Shown: one piece after another, positions 1-6,708 of the stretch
How the letters are laid out: every line of letters begins with the position of its first letter
Position numbering within the stretch: position 1 is the first letter of the stretch
Assembly (NCBI GenBank): GCA_900770785.1
Contig: CAAGLJ010000033.1
Location: forward strand, 1-28,657
Reading direction: 5' to 3'
DNA length: 28,657 nt
DNA from: Lachnospiraceae bacterium
Lineage (GTDB): Bacteria > Bacillota > Clostridia > Lachnospirales > Lachnospiraceae
The notes under the pieces: model-generated
Database searches by the model: none
The model's input: the letters and a program-made list of their open reading frames with translations, nothing else
What the model was told of the DNA's origin: nothing
Translations under genes and position numbers: made by a program

Positions 1-350
1 TAAAAGATGCAGAAGAAAGACTTGGATATTTATTTCCACCAATATTAAGAGCATTTTATAGTGAAGTAGGATATGGCTTTATAAAGGGAAGCCCAAGCTT
101 TATTAATAGGATTATGGCACCAAATGATGTGGCAGATTTTATGTGTGATGATGAGGAATATCAATATGTTGACAAGTCTATTTATAGTGAAAATGAAATG
201 ATATTTTTTCATATCGCAGACGAGGATTTTCTAACAATTGAAATGTTGGGAGATAATAGTGGTGCAGTTAAATATTTTGATGAAGTAATAGCAGTAGATT
301 TGATAGACTTTATAAATAAAATGATGGTCAATCCAAATTATTTTATTTAA
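1..350 (+). CDS. SUKH (SMI1/KNR4) family immunity-like protein, 5' partial
   Basis: The frame is open from base 3 with no stop before TAA at 348-350, so the gene begins left of the window. The ATG at 114 is internal. About 115 residues are visible. The pattern LGYLFPP, LRAFYSEVGYGF, then INRIMAPNDVADF, an FFHIAD segment and a closing ID-FINKMM helix is typical of SUKH proteins as I know them. Many SUKH proteins are immunity proteins that bind and neutralise nuclease or other polymorphic toxins in the producing cell. The DNA is distinctly AT-rich compared with the housekeeping half of the window, which fits acquired DNA. No toxin gene is in view; it would lie to the left. The family call is from pattern memory, not a profile search. 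Confidence 0.7.
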   Translation, partial: KDAEERLGYLFPPILRAFYSEVGYGFIKGSPSFINRIMAPNDVADFMCDDEEYQYVDKSIYSENEMIFFHIADEDFLTIEMLGDNSGAVKYFDEVIAVDLIDFINKMMVNPNYFI

Positions 351-464
351 TGTTATCACATAAGGATACACCAACACCCTGCCGTCTACTAGTACAGCAA
401 ATAATAAGTTTGTATTACATTGACACTATAGGATTCTGATGCCTTAATTATGGAGGAAGAGGAT

Positions 465-863
465 ATGATAAAGCTGAAAGAAATGAATAAATCTATTTTC
501 TATGATAATCTTATGTTGACAATAAATGAAATTATGGGGGACATGAGATTAGATGATAGAAATCTTAGATTTAAAATCATGCCTGTATATGAAAAAGATA
601 AGTCATTTAATGGACTTGACAATCAAATGAGATTAATTGCTTTGAGTGAAAAAAATGTGGGAAATAGATTGTTGACTGTCGAGGAAACAGTAAATTTAGT
701 AGCGTGCCAGTCGCCATTTGTACCAATATGGATTAACATTTCATTGAATGAGATGAGTGAACATCAAATCATTTTTAATTTTGAAACAAGCTTAAGATTT
801 AGAAAACCTTCCCAATTAAGAAATGTAGAAACAGGACATCCACCATTTAAAGCGATTATGTAA
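465..863 (+). CDS. Small orphan protein, possible immunity protein
   Basis: The protein has about 132 residues. I prefer the ATG at 465 because GGAGG at 452-456 sits 8 nt upstream; the ATG at 450 overlaps that ribosome site and has none of its own. I do not recognise a named family. There is no signal peptide, membrane segment or cysteine cluster; it looks like a soluble cytoplasmic alpha/beta protein. The C-terminal half has a conserved-looking stretch (FETSLRFRKPSQLRNVETGH then PPFK). It is AT-rich like the SUKH gene 115 bases upstream and is closed by a strong terminator. Position and base composition suggest a second immunity gene in a polymorphic-toxin locus. That is an inference from context only. 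Confidence 0.65.
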   Translation: MIKLKEMNKSIFYDNLMLTINEIMGDMRLDDRNLRFKIMPVYEKDKSFNGLDNQMRLIALSEKNVGNRLLTVEETVNLVACQSPFVPIWINISLNEMSEHQIIFNFETSLRFRKPSQLRNVETGHPPFKAIM

Positions 864-900
864 AAAAGCCAGTAGACGTAAAAAATCTACTGGCTTTTTT
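862..900 (+). terminator. Rho-independent terminator after the immunity-like genes
   Basis: A perfect 9-bp stem (GCCAGTAGA at 868-876, TCTACTGGC at 886-894) has an A run before it and six Ts after it. It begins within the stop codon of the preceding gene. The A/T flanks are symmetrical, so it could work in both directions. Confidence 0.92.
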
Positions 901-1042
901 AACTTGAAAATCTAAACAAGCATTTCTGAAGAATTTCTAATGCTAAAAACAATATTACAGACACAAAAATGGTCAAAAAAGCGGTAAGCTGTTTCAGGAT
1001 TTTATTCAAAATGGCAGTATTCAAACATCATACAGGCTAATG

Positions 1043-1089
1043 GGAGATGTTCCGTAGCTACTATGGGCTATGGCACATCTCCTATTTTT
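1043..1089 (+). terminator. Long hairpin followed by T run
   Basis: GGAGATGT (1043-1050) pairs with ACATCTCC (1075-1082). Inside, CCGTAGC (1052-1058) pairs with GCTATGG (1067-1073) across one mismatch, giving a stem of about 16 positions. TATTTTT follows. No gene ends just upstream, so it may be a relic or repeat copy. Confidence 0.6.
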
Positions 1090-1173
1090 CTGTTACATGG
1101 CAATCCCGATAAAATTGTCCAAAGGTATAACAAATTTTTGAACAGCAGGAAAAGTTATGCCAAGCTAGATTTC

Positions 1174-1199
1174 ACCCAACGGCTCTGCCGGGTTTTTTT
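1174..1199 (+). terminator. GC-rich hairpin with seven-T tail
   Basis: CGGC (1180-1183) and GCCG (1187-1190) form the core stem. ACC/GGT extends it across a two-base AA bulge plus one unpaired C, and TTTTTTT follows at 1193-1199. Terminator-shaped but short-stemmed and orphaned. Confidence 0.5.
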
Positions 1200-1298
1200 G
1201 TTACCAAAATAAAATATCTCCTTAAGGTTTATGGTAAAATAGAATTGTCCAGAAACTAATCAACCATTCACCTTAAATCGATGGTTTTGACGAATCCA

Positions 1299-1982
1299 TC
1301 AATTCTTTTTTGACGATAATAATTCTTCGATGTACAGATAATCATTTTGTAAACGAGGTGTATTCCACGTTTTTTTTGCAGTTTCAAGTATCTTTTCGGC
1401 ATATTCCAACTGTCCTTTTTCTATGGCTGTAAGCATATCCAGAACGGCAAAATTCCCTCCGTAAAAAGAAAGTTTTCTGAATGACCGGAAATCTTTCTGA
1501 CTTGCTTCATATAATTCAACTGCCCTGGAGGCCTGACAAGTACGAAAATAGCAAAGGCAGAGATTCAAACGCTGAATCATTTTCAACTCGCCTGTAAGTT
1601 TCTCCTCTGACAATCCCTCTAAAATCTGTATAGCCTTATCAAACTGTTTCAAATCACAATAACCGGCAGAAAGATCTATCCTGATGACATTTTTCAAATG
1701 CCTGCCTCTGGCCTTTTGGAGCAGGATTTCCATTGTATCAATATATTCTGTCGTTTTACCTTCTTCCAGAAGGGCAACTGCCTTCTGCATCTTTTTCCTG
1801 TATGAATTGAAGTACAGGATACTGACCAATACCACTCCCACAATGATTGCGCCACCTGTAATCCAGTAATATTGCATAAACAGTGCTTCATTTATTCCAA
1901 ATACACTTCTGACAATACCCAGAAGCAGTCCTACACCCACACCGCCAATGATGATTTTAATTGAACGTTTTTTTAACACCAT
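1299..1982 (-). CDS. Membrane-anchored TPR-like protein
   Basis: The protein has 227 residues if translation starts at 1982, where the complement reads AAGGAG, 7 nt, ATG. The frame continues upstream to 2015, but that start lacks a ribosome site. The N-terminus carries two hydrophobic helices (about residues 9-25 and 37-57), then a cytoplasmic alpha-helical region of about 165 residues. Helix pairs such as IRIDLSAGYCDLKQFDKAIQILEGL and the later QRLNLCLCYF...RAVELYEASQ have the TPR spacing of small and aromatic residues. Such proteins usually act as scaffolds; no specific partner is evident. The gene is divergent from the small membrane protein at 2195 and has no operon mate. Function unknown. 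Confidence 0.75.
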   Translation of the reverse strand: MVLKKRSIKIIIGGVGVGLLLGIVRSVFGINEALFMQYYWITGGAIIVGVVLVSILYFNSYRKKMQKAVALLEEGKTTEYIDTMEILLQKARGRHLKNVIRIDLSAGYCDLKQFDKAIQILEGLSEEKLTGELKMIQRLNLCLCYFRTCQASRAVELYEASQKDFRSFRKLSFYGGNFAVLDMLTAIEKGQLEYAEKILETAKKTWNTPRLQNDYLYIEELLSSKKN

Positions 1983-2089
1983 ATTCTCTCTCCTTTTGCA
2001 AACCAATAATACCATAGTGCCATGCAGTATTCCAGTTCAAATTAACTGGCAAAGCCGAAATTTGATTTATATTTATGAAAACAGACAAT

Positions 2090-2691
2090 CTTTAGAATTC
2101 TTTAGAATTACCTTCTAAATTTCTTTATATACATCAGGTAAGATAAAGCCATCAAAGAAAAACAACGAAAGAAACGAAAGAGAGGTAACAAATTATGATG
2201 GATCCATTAGGAGCTTTGGCAATTCTGTTTGTAGTAACGAGCGTGGTAAGCGTGATCGGAGTTCTTCTTCTGTATTTAACAAAAAATGAGAAGATAAAAA
2301 AAGGTATTTTTTATTTTCTGACTGTCTGGGGAATGATTATTGCCTGGTTTAACGTGGCGGGGATTCCGTCTGAGTGGAAAGGAGAAATCGCGCTGGCCTG
2401 TGCATTGGGCGGACTTAGCCTGATTGCCCTTCTGATTCAGCTTTTCCTGAAAAAAGAAAGTGGATTTATGATAGCCAAAATTTTAGTGACCGTATCGGTT
2501 ATCGCCGGAACGATTGACTGCTTCCTTTTTTAAACGGTATGAAACAAATGTGTTTACAGTAGCGACAGCTTCATATTATTATTACGTCAATCAATAGACG
2601 TTCTAATCTTCCGGCACAAGCCGTCTACATTCAATTCTTTAGAAAATCTATGCGAACAAATCATAAAGGCAGGAGATTTTCTAAAGAATTG
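2090..2691. repeat. Three copies of a 12-mer, two forming an 18-bp inverted repeat
   Basis: AATTCTTTAGAA occurs at 2096-2107 and 2633-2644, and inverted at 2679-2690. The last two copies are the core of a perfect 18-bp inverted repeat (CAATTCTTTAGAAAATCT at 2632-2649; complement at 2674-2691) with a 24-nt loop. The direct copies bracket the membrane-protein gene at 2195-2533. Confidence 0.7.
2195..2533 (+). CDS. Small multi-pass membrane protein, unknown function
   Basis: The protein has 112 residues with four hydrophobic helices (about 5-27, 36-53, 63-84 and 90-111) joined by short charged loops (KNEKIKK, EWKGE, KKES). GAGAGG lies 9 nt before the first of two adjacent ATG codons at 2195 and 2198. 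I do not recognise a family and see no catalytic motif or signal peptide. The gene is monocistronic and divergent from the TPR-like gene, and is bracketed by two direct copies of a 12-base motif (2096 and 2633). It could have arrived as cargo or simply sit in a recombination-prone spot. Confidence 0.7.
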   Translation: MMDPLGALAILFVVTSVVSVIGVLLLYLTKNEKIKKGIFYFLTVWGMIIAWFNVAGIPSEWKGEIALACALGGLSLIALLIQLFLKKESGFMIAKILVTVSVIAGTIDCFLF

Positions 2692-3153
2692 TTTTTCGCC
2701 GGATTGTCAGAATCCTTCAATGTAATTGATTGGCAAAGAATAGATCAGGCAAACCGATATGAGGCAATCCGAAAATATGCAGGCTCGGAAGGTAAGGCCC
2801 TAAAGGATGCAGTGGAGCAGGCAGTAACGGAATGTATCAAAGAAGGAATACTGGCGAAGTTTTTAGAAGCTAACCGAAGGGAGGTAGTGGCAGTGAGCAT
2901 ATTTGAATACGATGAGGAGAAGGCACTGGAGCTGTTAAGATAGGCAGAGTACGCTCTGGGAGTAGAGGATGGAGAGAAAATCGGCCAGGAGCGTGGCCAG
3001 CAAATTGGAAAAGAAAAAGGACTGAAGGCTCTGGTTACTTCCCTGCAGCGGCTGCTGCCTGACTTTGAGACAGTCTACCGGGTGGTAACTGCCAATGAGG
3101 AATACAAAGCCTGTACCAAAGAGCAGGTGGGCAGATACTACCAAAAAGGCTAA
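2650..3153 (+). pseudogene. Remnant of Rpn/PD-(D/E)XK family transposase-nuclease, C-terminal part
   Basis: The frame from 2650 runs 97 codons to an in-frame TAG at 2941-2943, then continues in the same frame to TAA at 3151-3153. The region AVEQAVTECIKEGILAKFL, then NRREVVAVSIFEYDEEKALELLR, is the C-terminal signature of clostridial Rpn proteins (recombination-promoting nuclease, PDDEXK_2). After the stop comes the usual Gly/Glu/Lys/Gln-rich tail (GEKIGQERGQQIGKEKG) and a terminal helix. The N-terminal nuclease domain, normally about 200 residues, is absent. The first 30 codons look unlike the family and include one arm of the 18-bp inverted repeat. Both the 5' truncation and the stop codon argue for a dead gene. 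A translated small C-terminal fragment cannot be excluded, because internal-start Rpn fragments are known. Confidence 0.82.
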
Positions 3154-3170
3154 GTGATTCCAAACTCTAG

Positions 3171-3219
3171 AGGAGCGATTACAACTGTAGATGATCTACC
3201 GGAGTAATGGCTCCTTTTT
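3171..3219 (+). terminator. Branched terminator after the Rpn remnant
   Basis: AGGAGC (3171-3176) pairs with GCTCCT (3210-3215), with GATTAC/GTAAT and GTAGA/TCTAC pairs nested inside, then a TTTTT run. It insulates the flagellin gene from upstream transcription. Confidence 0.8.
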
Positions 3220-3346
3220 ACTTGCCAAAATAAGGAAAATATGGTGAAATAAAGATAACACAATCAGCGTCCAGATTTTAGTTTATCATGTCTTTGGTTT
3301 ACAGCAGATGATTTGACCTAAAACACGCTTCAAAATGGAGAAAAAG

Positions 3347-5428
3347 ATGATTATACAACATAACATGACAGCTATGAATAATGAACGCAATCTTTCCGGC
3401 ATTTCCAACAGACTGGCAAAGCGAAGTGAGAAACTGTCCAGCGGCTATTCCATCAACCGTTCGGCAGACGATGCTGCAGGACTGTCTGTCAGCGAGAAGA
3501 TGAGAACCCAAATCAGGGGACTTACACAGGGTGTAAATAATGCACAGGATGGAATTTCCTGCGTGCAGACTGCCGAAGGAGCATTGAATGAGGTTCATGG
3601 TATGCTTCAGCGGATGAATGAGCTGGCTGTCCAGGCAACCAATGGAACCCATTCCAAAGAGGACCGAGAATATTTGCAGCAGGAGGTAGCACAGATAAAG
3701 GGGGAGGTGGATCGTGTAGCAAGATCCACCACCTTCAATGAACTGAACCTTCTGGACGGAAGCTGTGGTCCAAAGGGTGCAGGCAGCAGTGCACAGGTTC
3801 AGTCCAACCTTAATACCTACAAGGTAATTTACCATTTTTCCACGGGTAAAATAGATGTACTTCCAGCCTCAACTGGCGATACCGTTATCTTTGAGGCACG
3901 GGATAACAGCCTTGCGGGTTCTGTAGGTATTGCCAATACCCCTGATCCGGTAGCCAATAAAATCGCCAATGAAATCATTCCTAATGCGGTGGCACAGCTT
4001 ATGACTGCTTTCCCGGCATTAAATATGAACGGCGGTATAGACAGCTACGAAATAGGCCTTAGAATCTATTCTAATTCCTCTTCCAATACTATGGCTTATG
4101 CTATGGCAGGCTACACCTCAACCCCAGGGGATAAACCGCTCAGTGTTACTATGGCGGTCAATACTGCCAAGTTTCCTGACGTGAGTTCTTTGGATACAGG
4201 AAAGACTGCAGGAGAATTAAGAACCACCATTATGCACGAAATGATGCACGTGGTTATGCAGTGCAATCTGCCGGACTATATGGCAAACAACCGGGGAAAG
4301 CAGCTGCCCATGTGGTTTATTGAAGGAACCTCCCAGGTGGCAGGAGGTGGTTTTACTGCCAACTGGAATGAGTGGATAAGAAATCCCATTGTAGGAATGC
4401 AGTTTGGGGTCTGGGATGGAGAAGAGATAGTAAGAAAATGGGGACTGGATGACCCAAAGATGGGAGAATATGCCCAGGGCTACATAGCCACCCTGTATCT
4501 GGGGCACCTTGCCGGTGGAGGGGTTCAGGGAGGTAACCCTGATGCCTCCACCATTGCCCGGGGTCTGAACAGTATTTTTGAAAGGCTGGGTGCAGGCAAG
4601 AGCTTCGATACTGCACTCAGGGAAACCACAGGGCTGGGGCTTTCGGATATTGAAGGAATGTTTGGGCCCAATGCAACCGCAACTACGGCAACTATCAGAA
4701 AACTGGGAACCTTTGTGGACAATCTCGGAACTGCTGTAGGGTTGGATGGTGCCGGATCCATAGTGGCTGATGGAGGATTGACAGCAAAACCGTTAGCTGT
4801 AGTAAATGCTAATAGCTTCACCACTGCACCCATTTATATCGGAAAGGTGAATTTAGAAAATAATGGAGGTCTGATTGACTTATATGACCCCGTTCAAAAC
4901 ACTCCGCCTGCAGGCTTCGTCCATCCCAATCCCGGCGGAACCGGTGGGGGCACAACTGCTCCAGGTGGTGGTGGAGGAACTACTGCCGGAGGAGGCGGTA
5001 CAGGAACGAATACCATTGGAGGAAGGAGAATTGAGGGTGGTATTTCCCTGATGGTTGGAGCAAATGGAACACAACGAATCCATTTTTTTATTGAAGCAAT
5101 GAATGCGGACAGCCTTGGTATCCAGGATGTGGATATCGGTACAGAGAATGGCGCCATGACTGCCATCGATTCCATAAATGACGCAATTCAGAGAGTATCC
5201 AGCCAAAGATCTCAGTTGGGTGCTGTCCAGAACCGTCTGGAGCATACCATTAATAATCTGGAAAATGTAGTAGAAAATACGACTGCCGCCGAAAGCCGTA
5301 TCAGAGACGCGGATATGGCAAAGGAAATGGTAGAATACAGTAATTTAAAAATATTACAACAGGCTGGTCAGGCGCTGTTGGTGCAGACAAAAAATTATAA
5401 TCAGAACATATTGGCTTTGCTGAATTAG
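3347..5428 (+). CDS. fliC: Proteolytic flagellin (flagellinolysin): flagellin with inserted zinc metallopeptidase
   Basis: The protein has 693 residues from the ATG at 3347, with GGAG 6-7 nt upstream. The earlier ATG at 3335 overlaps that site, and MIIQHNMTAMN is the usual flagellin N-terminus. Residues 1-140 are D0/D1 (ERNLSG, SGYSINRSADDAAGLS, TTFNELNLLDG). Residues about 155-460 form a peptidase domain with HEMMH at 297-301 and a gluzincin-type Glu ligand in WFIEG at 326, followed by GYIATLYLGHLAGGG. A Gly/Thr/Pro-rich linker spans about 529-556. Residues about 575-693 are the C-terminal D1/D0 (SQRSQLGAVQNRLEHTINNL, ending NQNILALLN). This matches the described proteolytic flagellins, in which the variable domain is an active collagenase-like peptidase displayed along the filament. 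All zinc ligands and the catalytic Glu are present, so activity is likely. The three cysteines (C72, C140, C306) are unusual for a flagellin. There is no clean SigD promoter just upstream. Confidence 0.93.
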   Translation: MIIQHNMTAMNNERNLSGISNRLAKRSEKLSSGYSINRSADDAAGLSVSEKMRTQIRGLTQGVNNAQDGISCVQTAEGALNEVHGMLQRMNELAVQATNGTHSKEDREYLQQEVAQIKGEVDRVARSTTFNELNLLDGSCGPKGAGSSAQVQSNLNTYKVIYHFSTGKIDVLPASTGDTVIFEARDNSLAGSVGIANTPDPVANKIANEIIPNAVAQLMTAFPALNMNGGIDSYEIGLRIYSNSSSNTMAYAMAGYTSTPGDKPLSVTMAVNTAKFPDVSSLDTGKTAGELRTTIMHEMMHVVMQCNLPDYMANNRGKQLPMWFIEGTSQVAGGGFTANWNEWIRNPIVGMQFGVWDGEEIVRKWGLDDPKMGEYAQGYIATLYLGHLAGGGVQGGNPDASTIARGLNSIFERLGAGKSFDTALRETTGLGLSDIEGMFGPNATATTATIRKLGTFVDNLGTAVGLDGAGSIVADGGLTAKPLAVVNANSFTTAPIYIGKVNLENNGGLIDLYDPVQNTPPAGFVHPNPGGTGGGTTAPGGGGGTTAGGGGTGTNTIGGRRIEGGISLMVGANGTQRIHFFIEAMNADSLGIQDVDIGTENGAMTAIDSINDAIQRVSSQRSQLGAVQNRLEHTINNLENVVENTTAAESRIRDADMAKEMVEYSNLKILQQAGQALLVQTKNYNQNILALLN

Positions 5429-5478
5429 CTTAACGATTTGCAAAGATATAGAATCAGCTCGGCACAGGTGAGGTAAAA

Positions 5479-5883
5479 ATGGGTATTGTATATCATGCAG
5501 AGTGTCCCCTATGTGGACCCTCTGGAGAATATTGTCTGGGTAATGGTCGAAATTCCCTCTGGCTGGAATCCTGCATCGACTGCCTGGATGCAAAAGAAAA
5601 GACTGAAATCCAAAGATTAATGGAAAACCGGCAGATAGACAGCTTTACCGTAAGTAATGAGCTTGTAGGCTGTGACTGCGAAGCTGAAAAAGGCTGGCAG
5701 GAGAAAACCATTATTACGGTGAATACAGCAGCAGACGAAGAGATTATTTTCGGAGCACATTGTCCCCACTGCAGCAAGCTGCTGACGCGATACCCGGAAG
5801 CTGCTGTTTTGGAAGGTAAGATGATACCCTGTCATAGATGCGGCAGCAACCTGAATTTCTCCAAAGTGGGACATTGGGATTAG
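5479..5883 (+). CDS. Cysteine-rich zinc-ribbon-like protein
   Basis: The protein has 134 residues with 11 cysteines, ten of them in five pairs: CPLC 9-12, CIDC 32-35, CDC 65-67, CPHC 95-98 and CHRC 118-121. Two zinc ribbons, N-terminal and C-terminal, are the simplest reading, with the CDC pair between. There is no signal peptide or membrane helix, so it should be cytoplasmic. GAGGT precedes the ATG. It starts 50 nt after the proteolytic flagellin with no visible terminator between, and ends 12 nt before the lipoprotein gene, so the three may form one transcript. I do not recognise a family. A role in handling the flagellin before export is conceivable but purely positional. Confidence 0.75.
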   Translation: MGIVYHAECPLCGPSGEYCLGNGRNSLWLESCIDCLDAKEKTEIQRLMENRQIDSFTVSNELVGCDCEAEKGWQEKTIITVNTAADEEIIFGAHCPHCSKLLTRYPEAAVLEGKMIPCHRCGSNLNFSKVGHWD

Positions 5884-5895
5884 AAGGGAGTATAG

Positions 5896-6564
5896 GTGAG
5901 AAGAAAAATACTATCCATAGCTACAGCCGCAACACTATCCCTGGGGCTTATTGCCTGTGAAAAAAGGATAGAAGAAGCAAAGATAAATACGACTCATCCT
6001 GCCTCAGAAGAAAGGATGGAAAGCACTGAATCAGAAAAAGCCGCTGATGGCCACAGGGAAACCATTCCGGCAGAAAACTTTATCCTGGAAGAAGAACTGA
6101 CAGGTTACAGGAAATATACGAACGATTTTCTCTCCCTTGAATATCCCGGTCAATGGATGGTGCTGGAAAACCAGACAGAGGATGGAATATCCGTCAGCTT
6201 TTACGACTCCGAACAAAAGGAAAGGATTATTTTTTCCTTTTTCGTAGGGGCAAACTTTTGGGTGAATCTGGACTACACCAGGGAAGATTATCTCGAGATA
6301 TTAAGCCAAAACTATTATCAACCGGAAGTTGTTGAGCTGTCCAGCGTCCAGATAGATGGTTTTGATGCACACAAACTGATTTTTTCTTATATTGATCATG
6401 AACAGAAAGTGACCGAAGTGGATTATTTTATTATTGAGGACGTACGCGGCTATCATTTTCAATATTCCTGTCCGGGGCAATTGAGTGAAGAGAATATGGC
6501 ACAAATTGAAGAAATTATGAAAACGGTCAGATTTTTGTATGCTTCTTCCAGGCCCCTGCTGTAG
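5896..6564 (+). CDS. Lipoprotein with a PsbP/DUF1795-like domain
   Basis: The protein has 222 residues from a GTG start; AAGGGAG lies 5 nt upstream. The N-terminus has basic residues, a hydrophobic segment and the lipobox LIAC, so Cys21 should be lipidated and the mature protein anchored on the outer face of the membrane. Residues about 25-65 are a charged, low-complexity spacer. The rest begins YTNDFLSLEYPGQWMV, the usual opening of PsbP-like (DUF1795-type) folds, with alternating beta strands and a C-terminal helix ending in EEIMKTVRF. Function unknown. It is likely co-transcribed with the zinc-ribbon gene and perhaps the flagellin. Confidence 0.8.
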   Translation: MRRKILSIATAATLSLGLIACEKRIEEAKINTTHPASEERMESTESEKAADGHRETIPAENFILEEELTGYRKYTNDFLSLEYPGQWMVLENQTEDGISVSFYDSEQKERIIFSFFVGANFWVNLDYTREDYLEILSQNYYQPEVVELSSVQIDGFDAHKLIFSYIDHEQKVTEVDYFIIEDVRGYHFQYSCPGQLSEENMAQIEEIMKTVRFLYASSRPLL

Positions 6565-6631
6565 CAAATCCGCAGCAATGGTGGTTCTAAGGCCGTATAT
6601 TCCCTTAAAACCCGGTTTGGTTCCTTTACGG

Positions 6632-6658
6632 TCAAGATAACTTTGCAGTCTCCGATGT
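6632..6658 (+). promoter_or_regulatory. Candidate SigD (sigma-28) promoter
   Basis: TCAA at 6632-6635 and TCCGATGT at 6651-6658 are separated by exactly 15 nt. The SigD consensus is TAAA-N15-GCCGATAA. It lies about 50 nt upstream of the gene at 6709. Confidence 0.5.
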
Positions 6659-6708
6659 ATATCATAAAGGCTCTGCTCCAGCAGGCCTTAAGAAAGGAGA
6701 TATGAATC

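Larger units (their letters stand above)
901..1298. other. Gene-poor stretch with two further terminator-like hairpins
   Basis: No convincing gene is seen here. It holds a large hairpin at 1043-1082 and a weaker one at 1174-1199, each followed by a T run, and an extended -10-like TGGTAAAAT at 1231-1239 that faces no gene. A 49-codon frame at 1063-1212 runs through both hairpins and has no ribosome site. The stretch looks like decayed accessory DNA between the AT-rich locus and the chromosomal genes. Confidence 0.5.

Noticed and set aside
1063..1212. 49-codon plus-strand frame in the gene-poor stretch
   Set aside because: It has no ribosome site and runs through two terminator-like hairpins.
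4931..5014. Repetitive GGTGG/GGAGG-like DNA as a possible repeat array or phase-variable tract
   Set aside because: It encodes the Gly/Thr/Pro linker of the flagellin; the units are irregular and no long identical tandem repeat is present.
3299..5245. Several minus-strand frames opposite the flagellin gene
   Set aside because: They have no ribosome sites or family resemblance. They arise from the codon pattern of the strong plus-strand gene.
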